Assembly: GCA_903911355.1 (NCBI GenBank) | Contig: CAIWDD010000070.1 | Coordinates: forward strand, 1 to 64,000 | Direction of reading: 5' to 3' | Source of the DNA: an uncultured Nodularia sp. | Lineage (GTDB): Bacteria; Cyanobacteriota; Cyanobacteriia; Cyanobacteriales; Nostocaceae | DNA length: 64,000 nucleotides | Shown: piece after piece, positions 54,943 through 64,000 of the stretch | Numbering within the stretch: position 1 is the first letter of the stretch | Layout of the letters: the number at the start of each line of letters is the position of its first letter | Program-made: the position numbers and the translations under genes | Notes under the pieces: generated by a model | The model's database searches: none | What the model was told of the DNA's origin: nothing | The model's input: the letters and a program-made list of their open reading frames with translations, nothing else

Positions 54943-57900
54943 TTAAATTGATAAGCTTACCTGGGAACCTTGCTGAGTTTTATTCACCTCAATGCGGGCT
55001 TGAAAAGCTTCTTTAAGATGGGGCATATGGGTAACTGTGAGGATACAGGCAAAATCAGAGGCGATCGTATTAATGGAGGCAATTAGGCGATCGCATCCTT
55101 CGGCATCCTGTGTACCAAAGCCTTCATCTATAATTAATAATTGCAACGCTGCACCAGCCCTCTGTGCCAGTAATTTCGCTAGGGCTAAACGGATAGCAAA
55201 GTTAATTCTAAACGCTTCGCCACCGGAGTAAGTCTCATAGGCTCTTGTTCCCCTGGAATCAGCTATTAAAATATCTAAGGTATCAATCAGCTTGGCGTTT
55301 TTCTTCTTAGCGTTACTACTCCGCCCAGCTTTTTGAGTAATAAATTGTACGTGCAATTGATTAGCACTCAACCGCGATAACAGTTGATTTGTCTCAGCTT
55401 CCAGTTGAGGTAAGACGTTCTCAATCATCATTGCTTGGATACCATTTTTACCAAATGCTTGCGCCAATTCCTGATAAACTCGTTGTTGCTGCTTACAAGT
55501 TTGTAATTCCTGCTGCTGTTCCTCATACTGAGTTTGCAGGTTTTCCAATTGTAACATCACCTGTTCTAAACGCCCCAGATGTGATATGTAATCATCAAGT
55601 TCTTGTCGGCGTGTGTGAATTTTCTGCTCTAAAGCATTGATTTGCTCCGTGGGATTGGCTGATTGCTCTAACTGTTCGGTAATATTTGCAATTTGGCTCA
55701 GGAGTTTTTCCCGTTCTTGCAATCTTTCCCTCCTAGAAGCGTCTAAATCCTGCCATCGTTGCTGGAGTTGGGGATACTGCTGCTGGGCTGATAAAAGTTG
55801 CTGATAACGCAATTGCCAACCTTGAGCTTGGCGTAAAGCTTGGCGCAGGCTGTTATGTTGCTCTGAACTGTAACCGATTTCGGCAATCTGACGCTCAAGT
55901 TGAGAAATTTGTTTCGCACAGTCAGAATCAGTTTTATCCTGCTGGATTTTAGTTTGTAATTGGGCAATATTCCCTTGTAATTCTGGTTTGCGGGCGGCTA
56001 TTTGCGCCTGTCGCTTGGCTGCGTCTTTAATTTGCCCTTGTTTAATTTCTGCCCACCGCCACCGCTCTACTTCACTGCGAGCCAGAGCGTGGTCTTGCTC
56101 ATTATAATTCAGTTGTTGTAAATATTCATCTAATTGCCGGAGTTCCGCCTGTTGATCTGGGGCGTAATCACCCACTTCCAGCGATCGCTCTAAAACCTGC
56201 TTCTTAGTAGCTAATTCTTGTAATTCTTGCTCAGTGTCCTTAATAGATTGCAGTTGTGCAGCTAACTGACCTCTTTGTTCTCGTAGATTATCATAAGGGG
56301 ACAATTTATGATTTATTTCCCGATATTCCTGTCTCAGTAGTTGAATTTCTCGATCTGATACTGCCTTTTGTTCCCGGAATACCCACAACTGGTCCTCAGT
56401 ATCCTTGTAGTCATCTTTAGTTTTATCGACGACACGATTCCAGTGATGTTCATCTAAAGGACGCTCACACAAGGGACAAATTGCATCAGGGGTGCGGAGC
56501 ATTTGCAATTTTTGCTCCAACTCCCCCAATAATCTTTCATATTCACGTTCTTGAGCTTGCAGACGTTCCATAAAGTGCCGTCTTTCCTGCCCTTTTTCCT
56601 GTACTCGTTGCAGGTAAACTTTATCTTTCTCCATTTGCGAAATCTGGGTTTCTAACTCTCTGGCCGCTTGTTGTAGTTGCTGTTGACGTTGTGAGGAGCT
56701 TTTTAGTTGGTTTTCTCTAGCTTGTAACTGTTCCAGACGTGCTACAACCCCAGCATGAACTTTATCCAGTTGACTTTGCAGGTTTTGCCGTTGTTGTAAC
56801 AAAGGAGAAACTTGCATTTGCAGTTGATCCAATTGAGTTAAACGCCGACGGGCGGATATCAGTTGTGCTAAAGCAGCTTCTACTTCAGCAGATTTATGAA
56901 GAGTTTCCTGAATTTCTCGCTCTTGGGGTTCTAAGGCTACTAATTGTCCTTCAACTTGTTGTAGTTCCCTTTCTAGTTCGTGAATTTGGCTAGTTAATTG
57001 CTGTTGCTTTTGTTGCAGCAGTGCCGTTGCACGGGTGTATTCTTGAAACTTAGTTGCTAAGGCTTCTTCTTGCAACTCCAGATTTTGATAGTGCCTAAAG
57101 CCGTTATGTATTTCAGGTTCCTGATTTAATATTGCTTCTAAATCTGACAGTTGAATTTGAATTGCTGATTGTTCCTGTTGCAGGCGATCGCTATCTTGAG
57201 TTAAATTTTGCTGTTGTTGGCTATAAAAATTAAGTTGTTGCTCCCAATTTTGGCGCTGATGCTGGATAACTTGCAAACTTTGTAATTGAATATTCTCTAA
57301 TGACTGGAATTGTTGCAGTTGATTCAGTTCAGTTTCCAATTTTGCTTTTTGGGCTGCGGTTACTTCCCGTTTTTGCAGCTGAATTTGACTCGACTCCAGA
57401 GTACGCTCTAACTCCTCAGCCCTAGCCTTAAACTGGCGAGATGCATCTTTTGCTCTTTCTTCGAGTTGATCATATTGATTTAGTTTTAATAACTCTGCTA
57501 AAATTTCCTTGCGTTCGTTGGGACGCTTGATCATAAATTCATCAGCACGACCTTGACGCAGGTAGGCAGAATTAATAAAAGTATCATAATCAAGCTTGAT
57601 GTGTTGTAAAATCAAGTCCTGGGTTGCTCTGACACCTTTACCAGTTAGGGCGCGAAACCCAGAAGTTGTTTCAATTTGAAATTCAAGGACACCACTAGCA
57701 CCCCTAACTCTTGTGCGAATCACCCGATATTTTTGCTGGTTACATTGAAAAATATAATCCACCCGAACTTCTTTCGCCCCTGAATGAATCACATCATCTT
57801 CAACACCAGCGCGGCTTTCACCCCAAATTGCCCATGTGATCGCCTCTAACAGAGAAGACTTACCTGCACCATTAGAACCACAAATACAAGCCGTATGCAA

Positions 57901-57969
57901 ACCGCTAAAATCTAAAGTTGCATCACGGTAACTGAGAAAGTTTTTGAGGATAAGTTGTACTGGAATCAT
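54943..57969 (-). CDS. sbcC: SbcC-like ATPase/nuclease subunit
   Basis: The 1008-residue protein is an SMC-like ATPase. Walker A GSNGAGKSSLLEA is near residue 33. Long coiled coils (about 170-480 and 530-830) flank a zinc hook CPLC near residue 496. The C terminus has the ABC signature YSGGEAFRIN and Walker B LLIIDEGFG. With SbcD it opens hairpins and processes double-strand ends. No sbcD gene is in the window. ATG at 57969. Confidence 0.92.
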   Translation of the reverse strand: MIPVQLILKNFLSYRDATLDFSGLHTACICGSNGAGKSSLLEAITWAIWGESRAGVEDDVIHSGAKEVRVDYIFQCNQQKYRVIRTRVRGASGVLEFQIETTSGFRALTGKGVRATQDLILQHIKLDYDTFINSAYLRQGRADEFMIKRPNERKEILAELLKLNQYDQLEERAKDASRQFKARAEELERTLESSQIQLQKREVTAAQKAKLETELNQLQQFQSLENIQLQSLQVIQHQRQNWEQQLNFYSQQQQNLTQDSDRLQQEQSAIQIQLSDLEAILNQEPEIHNGFRHYQNLELQEEALATKFQEYTRATALLQQKQQQLTSQIHELERELQQVEGQLVALEPQEREIQETLHKSAEVEAALAQLISARRRLTQLDQLQMQVSPLLQQRQNLQSQLDKVHAGVVARLEQLQARENQLKSSSQRQQQLQQAARELETQISQMEKDKVYLQRVQEKGQERRHFMERLQAQEREYERLLGELEQKLQMLRTPDAICPLCERPLDEHHWNRVVDKTKDDYKDTEDQLWVFREQKAVSDREIQLLRQEYREINHKLSPYDNLREQRGQLAAQLQSIKDTEQELQELATKKQVLERSLEVGDYAPDQQAELRQLDEYLQQLNYNEQDHALARSEVERWRWAEIKQGQIKDAAKRQAQIAARKPELQGNIAQLQTKIQQDKTDSDCAKQISQLERQIAEIGYSSEQHNSLRQALRQAQGWQLRYQQLLSAQQQYPQLQQRWQDLDASRRERLQEREKLLSQIANITEQLEQSANPTEQINALEQKIHTRRQELDDYISHLGRLEQVMLQLENLQTQYEEQQQELQTCKQQQRVYQELAQAFGKNGIQAMMIENVLPQLEAETNQLLSRLSANQLHVQFITQKAGRSSNAKKKNAKLIDTLDILIADSRGTRAYETYSGGEAFRINFAIRLALAKLLAQRAGAALQLLIIDEGFGTQDAEGCDRLIASINTIASDFACILTVTHMPHLKEAFQARIEVNKTQQGSQVSLSI

Positions 57970-58559
57970 TGAGGCTACAGCACCACATCTAAGTGTTTTC
58001 CTATTTGGCAGTACAGATGCACTATTTGATAGTTTAGCTATGTGCTTCTTACTATTGTAGTATTTAAGTCCGTAATTTTACTAAACTTAACAATATGATG
58101 ACGCAATTTTTCATATTAGGCAAATTATTTTGCTCATTTTACCTAAAAAAATCATCCTGCTTGTGGGAGTTGTATTCATATGGTTGTAACCTTTTCCTTT
58201 ACCACATCTTAATCAATCTTTTTTATCTGGTGATCAAGAATATCAGATGCATATTTACAAGCATTTCATCTGCGCTATACAAGGAGGGACTTTCCTCGCC
58301 ACTGCACAAGATTGATCATATGGGGATCTGTATTCTATTTACTTGAAGAGTGCTGCAATTGGTGAGATATCTATTGCCATAGCATCATTTTTACCTCTCC
58401 GTAGTATCAAAAGTGCTAGCTGCAACAATATTAAAAACTTCTGGCTTAACTTTTTTTTGTCTGAATATATAACTATAGTCACATGAAAACACAACCAGAA
58501 ACAATCATAATCAATAGCCCGTCAGATCATAGAGCACAGACATTAAGCACAAGCATATT
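57970..58559. other. Intergenic region, sbcC to exported protein
   Basis: This 590-bp gap separates divergent genes and should hold promoters for both. It is AT-rich. An 83-codon plus frame at 58095 has no Shine-Dalgarno site, a composition dominated by F, L and I, and no family I know, so I do not call it. Confidence 0.5.
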
Positions 58560-59243
58560 ATGAATACTCTTCACCAATGGAAATATCACACCGCTGCACT
58601 CGTAGCAATGGCAATTACTAGTACTGTTACTCCCATGATGGCCTTTACTCCTGCTAATGCCCAGTATACTATTGGGCAAACCAGAACGGTAACAATTCCA
58701 GGTAACGCTAACGTGAGTCTTCCTGTCACACACGAAAAAGAAAGAGTTGTTGTGGTTCGTGGGGAAACGTTGAACCTGACATTGAAAATATCAAATGACA
58801 TCATCGATAATCGGAGAAATATCTTAATTCCCAGAAACACTGAAGTTGTAGGACAGCTAGAACCCGTATATTTCGATAACACAAGCAGAAACAATGACAA
58901 TGTTAGGGGTGTGAGGTTCGTGGCCAGGGAGTTAGTCTTTACTGATGGCCGTCCTAAGCAATTAATTAATGCTTCCTCTCAGATAATTACCAGAACTGAA
59001 ACAATTAGTAAAAATGATAGCAGTAAAGTATTAACAGATGCTGCTATTGGGGCTGGTGCCGCTACTGCAATTTCACTAATTACAGGAAACCGCAGAGTTG
59101 AAGTTTTAGAACCTCTCGGAGGTGCTGCTGCTGGTGCTTTAGCTAGTGTATTACTACGGAAACAACAAGTTGAAGCATTCGTTTTAAGACCCGAACAAGA
59201 TTTGACTCTGCGACTTAATTCCAATTTAGTCATAAACCTGTAA
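58560..59243 (+). CDS. Exported protein related to the neighbouring SLH protein
   Basis: The 227-residue protein has a signal peptide (about residues 1-34, with AFTPANA at the likely cleavage site). Its C-terminal part matches the neighbour at 59545-60786: VARELVFTDGRP, INASSQIITRTETI, GAGAATAISLITG and the final D-L-T-L-R-L-N-S block. It lacks the SLH domains. The function is unknown; it may bind at the outer envelope. ATG at 58560. Confidence 0.8.
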   Translation: MNTLHQWKYHTAALVAMAITSTVTPMMAFTPANAQYTIGQTRTVTIPGNANVSLPVTHEKERVVVVRGETLNLTLKISNDIIDNRRNILIPRNTEVVGQLEPVYFDNTSRNNDNVRGVRFVARELVFTDGRPKQLINASSQIITRTETISKNDSSKVLTDAAIGAGAATAISLITGNRRVEVLEPLGGAAAGALASVLLRKQQVEAFVLRPEQDLTLRLNSNLVINL

Positions 59244-59544
59244 TAAGATTGACCTTATTTCATCTGTGAGTTTAATTATTTACCATGAGCGATGGCCATT
59301 GCAAATATATATGTCAGGCGATCGCTTCATTTTTAGCTGCTATATTTAGCGATGATTAAATAATAACATAAGTTATGCAAACAGCATAATAAATACTATC
59401 TCATATTATCTTATATCCACTACTACAAAGAACAAATGATAGTTAATAGTCTCAGGATTCAAAATCAACAGTTGAGGAACTTTTAATCACGCAAATTGTC
59501 TGACTACCTAGGAGAAAAACTGAAATTTAGAACATTAAAAAGCA
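59244..59544. other. Gap between the paralogous exported proteins
   Basis: This 301-bp AT-rich stretch has one HIP1 site near 59318. It should contain the promoter of the SLH protein gene. No coding frame or clear terminator was seen. Confidence 0.5.
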
Positions 59545-60786
59545 ATGTTGAATTTAAATCCTTGGCAATCTGCAACCCCACCACTTTTAGCCGTAAGCTT
59601 CATATTAAGCACTGTAGCACCCTTAATCACAACCACACCATCATTAGCTCAAACGAGATTTTCCGATGTTCCATCTAACTATTGGGCGGCACAGTTCATC
59701 CAAGAGTTGTCTAGGCGAGGTGTAATTGCTGGGTTTCCTGATGGTAGGTTTCGCCCCGAAGAAGCAGTAACCCGCGCTCAATTTGCCGCGATGATTAACA
59801 ATGCGTTCCTAAAAGCACCACAACGACAAGCAATGAATTTTGTGGATGTTCCTAGTAATTTTTGGGCATCTAATGCCATTCGACAAGCCTATACCATCGG
59901 TTTCTTAACAGGGTATCCCGGTAATCGCTTCGAGCCTAACCAGAAGATCCCGCGCCAACAGGTTTTGGTGGCTTTGGCCAACGGGTTAAATTATTCTCCG
60001 AGTATTAATACTCAAACTACTTTGCAAATTTTCAACGACAGCTTTAATATTGCTGACTGGGCGCGTAGTCCCATCGCTGCAGCTACTGAGCGGCGAATTG
60101 TGGTGAACTATCCTAACGTTCAGTTGCTGAATCCAACTGCAACCGCCACCCGCGCACAGGTGGCAGCTTTTATCTATCAGGCGTTGGTTAGTTCTAATCA
60201 AGCCTCCGCAATTATTTCTCCCTATATTGTCGCTGTTGAGCCTACCACCCCGACACGGATATCTGTGACTATTCCCCAAGGGACTGTGATTCCTGTGAAG
60301 TATGCTCAGGGGCAAAAAATTCTCGTCACCAAAGATGAAACAGCACCTTTGACTCTGACAGTATATCAAAATGTAATTACCCGGCAAGGAACTGTAATCA
60401 TTCCGGCTGGTAGTCAAGTTTTGGGTAAACTCCAACCTGCTCAAGGCGGTTCTCAATTCGTGGCGGAGAAGTTAGTTTTGACCACAGGTGAAGAGTATAA
60501 AATTAACGCTTCTTCAGAAGTAATTACTAAAACTGAAACTATTAGAAAGGGTATTAACACCAGTACAATTATCCGTAATAGTGTTTTAGGTGCTGGTGCG
60601 GCGGCGGCGGTGTCTGCGGTCACAGGGGATGGCGCTATCGCTACAGAAGAAGTGCTAGGTGGTGCGGCTATCGGCGGTTTGATTGGCCTATTCTTTGGCA
60701 GAAATAGCGTTGAGTTAATCTCGATCGTCCCAGATACGGATTTACAAATAACAATCAATCAAAACTTTCCGGTTTCGGTGAGATAA
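59545..60786 (+). CDS. SLH-domain envelope protein
   Basis: The 413-residue protein has a signal peptide (about 1-36, ending SLAQ), two good SLH domains (FSDVPSNYWAAQFIQELSRR at about 39-58, and FVDVPSNFWASNAIRQAYTI at about 102-121) and a third weaker one before about residue 225. The C-terminal domain (about 240-413) matches the 227-residue neighbour. SLH domains bind wall polymers. ATG at 59545. It abuts the convergent histidine kinase gene with no spacer. Confidence 0.87.
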   Translation: MLNLNPWQSATPPLLAVSFILSTVAPLITTTPSLAQTRFSDVPSNYWAAQFIQELSRRGVIAGFPDGRFRPEEAVTRAQFAAMINNAFLKAPQRQAMNFVDVPSNFWASNAIRQAYTIGFLTGYPGNRFEPNQKIPRQQVLVALANGLNYSPSINTQTTLQIFNDSFNIADWARSPIAAATERRIVVNYPNVQLLNPTATATRAQVAAFIYQALVSSNQASAIISPYIVAVEPTTPTRISVTIPQGTVIPVKYAQGQKILVTKDETAPLTLTVYQNVITRQGTVIIPAGSQVLGKLQPAQGGSQFVAEKLVLTTGEEYKINASSEVITKTETIRKGINTSTIIRNSVLGAGAAAAVSAVTGDGAIATEEVLGGAAIGGLIGLFFGRNSVELISIVPDTDLQITINQNFPVSVR

Positions 60787-62127
60787 TCATTGGCGATTAG
60801 TGATTGGTAACCAAATTATAAATGTAGTGCCCGGTGTATGGGGTGAAACCATAGTCGAGTTAATTGCAGGGCTGAAAATTTCCATTTCGCCCTCCATTTG
60901 TTCTATTAATTGTTTGGCGATCGCTAGTCCCAAACCACTACCAGGAATTTCACTTTGGGCTTGCACTCCCCGATAATGGCGTTCTCCCAAATGGGCTAGG
61001 TCTTGTGGTGGAATTCCTGCGCCGGTATTACTAATAGCAATTCCCTGAAAATTAGGTTTTTCTTGCCCTAATTGAATGACTATTTTGCCACCATGAGGAG
61101 TGTATTTTAGAGCATTATCAATAATATTGCTGAATACTTCTGGTAATGCTTTGACGTTAGCCTTTACCGGGGGCAAGTGGGCGGGAATTTCGGTTATGAG
61201 TTCTAGATGACGCTCCTGTGCTATTGCTTGAGCTGATACCAATAATGGTGTTAATAAATCAACTACAAAGCAATCAATGTTTTTCTCTCCTATTCCTGGC
61301 AATAAGAGTACCGGTTTGGGTTGTTTTTCGACAGTTGCTTCCACAAATACTTCGTTTTCAGGCAATGACAAGGGCGCGAAATTCCCCTCTGTCCAATCAA
61401 TTACTTGCTCGAACTGTCGCAGTAATTCTTCGAGGCGATCGCTTTCCCTGACAATATTAGTTCCTACGTCTCGGTTGGGATCACCTGGACGCAGGCGTTT
61501 TAATAGCAGTTTGCCGAAGGTGCGTAATGCGGTCAATGGGTTACGAAACTGGTGTAGTAGGTTATCAAGCAAATCTCGCTGCTGTGCTTGCAGAATTTGT
61601 TGTTGATGTAGCTGATGCTGTAACCAGGCTCGACGTTGGTCTAGGAAACAAGCGATGGCTATGGTTTGCACGATTTTTTCAATTTCCCTTTGTTCCTGTT
61701 GATTCCAGTCCCTATCTTCTCTACCTGTAATCAATAGACCCATCATCACACCTTGATGAATCAGAGGTAGGACAATTTGGTGTTCACTGAGTCGAGATTC
61801 CTCGTGTAAATCTGCTTTTTGTGTATCTGCTTTTCTTGTCTCGTCTAATGAAATCCTTGATACCGTACCCTCTGCCAATAACTTACCCTGTTGGTCATCT
61901 CTGACCAAAACATCCCCAAGTCTTGCCCCAGTTATTTCTTTCCCTCGAGGTAATACTGCTGTCTCCGGGTAAACCACCACAGGAATGAGTTTCGCTTTAC
62001 CAGCAGGAGCATCTACCAGTTCTTCTGTTAGATAAACAACACTTAATGATGCTCCCAGCCCTTGGGCTAGCAGTGCTATTTGCTCTCGGCATAGAGCAAC
62101 AAAATCTGAACTGGCAGACATTAACAT
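60787..62127 (-). CDS. GAF-domain sensor histidine kinase
   Basis: The 446-residue protein has an N-terminal GAF-like domain (about 1-160), a coiled linker, the phospho-acceptor motif LLHQFRNPLTALRTFGKLLL with H192, and an HATPase domain (NIIDNALKYTPHGG, SNTGAGIP and GSGLGLAIAKQL). No membrane segment is visible, so it is a soluble kinase. The signal and partner regulator are unknown; no response regulator gene lies nearby. ATG at 62127. Its stop abuts that of the SLH gene. Confidence 0.9.
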   Translation of the reverse strand: MLMSASSDFVALCREQIALLAQGLGASLSVVYLTEELVDAPAGKAKLIPVVVYPETAVLPRGKEITGARLGDVLVRDDQQGKLLAEGTVSRISLDETRKADTQKADLHEESRLSEHQIVLPLIHQGVMMGLLITGREDRDWNQQEQREIEKIVQTIAIACFLDQRRAWLQHQLHQQQILQAQQRDLLDNLLHQFRNPLTALRTFGKLLLKRLRPGDPNRDVGTNIVRESDRLEELLRQFEQVIDWTEGNFAPLSLPENEVFVEATVEKQPKPVLLLPGIGEKNIDCFVVDLLTPLLVSAQAIAQERHLELITEIPAHLPPVKANVKALPEVFSNIIDNALKYTPHGGKIVIQLGQEKPNFQGIAISNTGAGIPPQDLAHLGERHYRGVQAQSEIPGSGLGLAIAKQLIEQMEGEMEIFSPAINSTMVSPHTPGTTFIIWLPITNRQ

Positions 62128-62392
62128 TTTTTTAGCTTTTGCTCAGGATTACAGAATTTCAGGGAAGATAGAAAAGGATTACTTTATTTTTTATCCCTCT
62201 TTAAATAAAGCTTAACTAAATCTTTTGGGTGATGGTATGCACCAGGGAATTATATGCTTTACAAATTTCATGTTTTACTTCTGTGTATCGAAACTTTAAA
62301 AACTCTTGATATTTTAAACTAGAAATTATATAATTGCCACTGATTTTGTAGCTATAACTACAATCTATGGCTTGAAAGAGGAGGAAAATACT

Positions 62393-62710
62393 TTGGCTAG
62401 AAGACGGAAGCGGAAAAGTCGTCGTCGCCAAGAAGGACGACGGATTCTAGAACACGTGCCTCAATATAGCATTGAAAGTGGCGAAGAAAAACCTGTCACA
62501 GCAGCAAGAAAATTTATTCAAGCTGAAGGCATTGCCCCACCCGCATTGCTACTTGTCAAGCGAAATGAGCATACCACAGACCGTTATTTCTGGGCAGAGA
62601 AGGGGCTGTTTGGTGCTCAATACGTAGAAGAAAACCATTTCTTATTTCCCAGCCTGCGGTCATTAGAATCTCCGACAGGTGTGGAGCCAGCGGCTGTGGC
62701 TAGCCGCTGA
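62393..62710 (+). CDS. DUF3155 protein
   Basis: The 105-residue protein starts with a very basic MARRRKRKSRRRQEGRR and continues with AARKFIQAEGIAPPALLLVK and RYFWAEKGLFGAQYVEENHF, a cyanobacterial family (DUF3155). Function is unknown, though the basic head suggests nucleic-acid binding. I chose the TTG at 62393 because GAGGAGG lies about 9 bases upstream and the family starts this way; the frame opens seven codons earlier at another TTG. A hairpin overlaps its 3' end. Confidence 0.85.
   Translation: MARRRKRKSRRRQEGRRILEHVPQYSIESGEEKPVTAARKFIQAEGIAPPALLLVKRNEHTTDRYFWAEKGLFGAQYVEENHFLFPSLRSLESPTGVEPAAVASR
62689..62708 (+). terminator. Hairpin overlapping the DUF3155 stop
   Basis: AGCGGCT (62689-62695) pairs with AGCCGCT (62702-62708) around a 6-base loop. 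The stem includes the first base of the stop codon. No U-tract follows, so its role in termination is uncertain. Confidence 0.45.
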
Positions 62711-63085
62711 ATTCTTCATGGTTCTCTTTAGATTTGGAATGTGGGTTCCGTCAATCATTTAACTGGTAAAGTGGTTCAGTTTATGAAAAATTTTCGTTTT
62801 TTTTTAGTTTCTGACTAAGTTGCTAGTACATCGATATGGAGTCCAGTTAATTCGACTGTATGGAGAAATTAACTTCGGCTCAAACATTGGTTTGTATAGG
62901 TTTGTTTCTATTCAAATGCTCTACAGGAGAGTGAGATAGAGCAAAACACATCCCCTGAGACTTGAGTCGCCTTCTCCCTGCAATGGATTGCCCAAGAGGC
63001 TATGTAACCCGATATAATCCTTTCCCTGCGATCCAATTTCGTAGGGAAGACTTATATCCCGGTTAGCTTTTCCTACTTGCTGTGA
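62711..63085. other. Gap between convergent genes
   Basis: I see no gene in this 375-bp stretch between the DUF3155 and assembly-factor genes, which converge. It includes T-rich runs near 62800 that could help terminate the first transcript. No clear hairpin with a U-tract was found for the second. Confidence 0.5.
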
Positions 63086-63643
63086 TCAATCAGCGGATTC
63101 TAATTGTAAAGCCCTCTGGAACTCCATTAGTTCATCTCGATGGGCAATTATAGTGAGTTTACTGATAAACCCTAGTTTATCCTGGTTTGCTTCTTCTATG
63201 TGCAAGGATACCTTCTCAATTCTTCCAGCTTTTTGCCAATAAAATACACCGCTTAAAGGTGACAATAGTAGCAATCCCAGAAACCAATTGCCAAAGTTCG
63301 GCAAAAGTAGCGACAAAACCAATGCTAGACAAGCCATACCAGCAGATGCTAACAGTGTTAAAAACAGGGCTAAAAATAAGCTGGGTTGAACAAAACCTTC
63401 GAAAATCACTTGGTTCTTTTCTCTGTCTATCGCGGATACTTGGTAAGAACGCTGGCGAAAATATTCCTTAACTTTCGGCATTAAAGCAGCTTCGTCTTGT
63501 TCAGATACGAGTTCTGCTTTCGTTGTGCGGTCTTTGGTTGAGGCCCGAATAAAGAAAAATAGACCGACTGATAACAACAAAGTGAGCAAGAGCGTAGATG
63601 GCACAATTGCATTATTCATAACTAAAATTATTATTGTTTTCAT
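63086..63643 (-). CDS. Probable cytochrome b6f assembly protein (CCB2/CCB4-like)
   Basis: The 185-residue protein has one N-terminal membrane helix (about 12-33, LFFFIRAST after it) and two more at about 87-130. The pattern RASTKDRTTKAELVSEQDE and QVIFEGFVQPSLFLALFL fits the cyanobacterial proteins annotated as cofactor assembly of complex C subunit B, related to the CCB2/CCB4 factors that attach heme c' to cytochrome b6. The assignment is by recall. ATG at 63643; an internal ATG at 63619 would remove eight residues. Confidence 0.72.
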   Translation of the reverse strand: MKTIIILVMNNAIVPSTLLLTLLLSVGLFFFIRASTKDRTTKAELVSEQDEAALMPKVKEYFRQRSYQVSAIDREKNQVIFEGFVQPSLFLALFLTLLASAGMACLALVLSLLLPNFGNWFLGLLLLSPLSGVFYWQKAGRIEKVSLHIEEANQDKLGFISKLTIIAHRDELMEFQRALQLESAD

Positions 63644-63672
63644 AGGATGAGACTGAATTTATGAGCAAATAT

Positions 63673-64000
63673 TCATGAATTTTTCCTCCCCTTTATGTAA
63701 TCTTGCCAAAGATTGGCCAACTTTTGCGAGTGTTCTTGCCATTGTGGAGAAACTTCGTACATCCTTCTGGGCCTTCCTCGCCCGTCGAGTTTCTGCCAAT
63801 ACCCAGTAATAGCCTTTTCGTCTTCGAGAAATTTGATCGCACTATAAAGTACGGTATCCGAAAGTCGATAGTCTGGGTATTCAGTTTCTAGTCGCTGGAT
63901 CAATTCAGTGCCATAGGAGTCATGTTGTATTAAAACGTACAGAATGTAACAAACTGCTAGTTCCTGACAGAGATAAGCTGGCGGAGGATCCTCAAAGAAT
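63673..64000 (-). CDS. PadR-family transcriptional regulator (5' end cut by window)
   Basis: The visible 108 residues read from the window edge: CYILYVLIQHDSYGTELIQR, then SDTVLYSAIKFLEDEKAITGYW, and DGRGRPRRMYEVSPQW. This is the winged-helix of PadR regulators, with the wing GRGRPRR. The gene begins beyond 64000, so the N terminus is missing. Its target is unknown; it is on the same strand as the probable cytochrome b6f assembly gene, 29 bp upstream of it. Confidence 0.85.
   Translation of the reverse strand, partial: FFEDPPPAYLCQELAVCYILYVLIQHDSYGTELIQRLETEYPDYRLSDTVLYSAIKFLEDEKAITGYWQKLDGRGRPRRMYEVSPQWQEHSQKLANLWQDYIKGRKNS

Noticed and set aside
58095-58346. 83-codon plus-strand frame before the exported protein
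   Set aside because: It has no ribosome site, reads as AT-rich noise and matches no family I know.
1-64000. CRISPR arrays, tRNA and rRNA genes
   Set aside because: No regularly spaced repeats of 25-40 bp, no cloverleaf with CCA-ready ends and no rRNA signatures were seen on reading.

Overview
The window looks like chromosome from a filamentous, heterocyst-forming cyanobacterium (order Nostocales). The evidence is the many GCGATCGC (HIP1) sites, the moderate-to-low GC content, cyanobacteria-specific families (an MPBQ/MSBQ methyltransferase, a Ycf46-type AAA ATPase, DUF2808, DUF3155, a split PntA), tandem heptamer repeats of the Nostoc type, and above all a complete heterocyst envelope polysaccharide (HEP) island with hepA and hepC. 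No tRNA, rRNA or CRISPR array was found. The right end cuts a PadR-family gene; the left end is non-coding.

Layout. 0.5-4.2 kb: a cupin, a Mo-dependent nitrogenase C-terminal-like protein, a small membrane protein, CysH with iron-sulfur cysteines, and the plastoquinone/tocopherol methyltransferase. 4.2-24.6 kb: sixteen co-directional minus-strand genes form the HEP island. In transcription order they are a CDP-sugar pathway (rfbF, rfbG, a 2-oxoglutarate oxygenase, rfbC, a SAF-type oxidoreductase), a GT4, a Wzc-like chain-length/kinase protein, hepC, hepA, six further glycosyltransferases and a Wzy/ligase-type membrane protein. Together they would make nucleotide sugars, start the repeat unit on lipid, extend it, export it and polymerise it.

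24.9-28.7 kb: a TerY-P triad (kinase-zinc finger-TPR protein, PP2C phosphatase, VWA protein). 29.8-35.7 kb: an AI-2E-family permease, small proteins, FtsH, and a WD40 protein. 36.1-43.2 kb: a plus-strand run of TerB, three TerD paralogs, a TerA-like protein, a zinc-ribbon metzincin protease, a 48-residue membrane protein and a P-type Ca2+-ATPase with an unusual insertion. Read with the TerY-P triad, this is the most interesting system in the window: Ca2+-binding TerD proteins, a Ca2+ pump, a protease and a phospho-switch within 18 kb.

43.2-47.6 kb: a TnpB relic, an acyl desaturase, and the pnt transhydrogenase operon, whose 3' end carries a perfect 91-bp tandem duplication. 48.2-54.8 kb: the conserved DUF2808-rpmH-rnpA-PH-yidC-jag-DUF177-AAA ATPase cluster with a possible structured RNA before yidC, then an SH3 protein. 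54.9-64 kb: SbcC, a pair of exported paralogs (one with SLH domains), a GAF histidine kinase, DUF3155, a probable cytochrome b6f assembly factor and the truncated PadR regulator.

Starts were adjusted from the longest reading frame where Shine-Dalgarno spacing or family alignment favoured an internal codon. Family assignments are from recognition of motifs by eye; no search was run.
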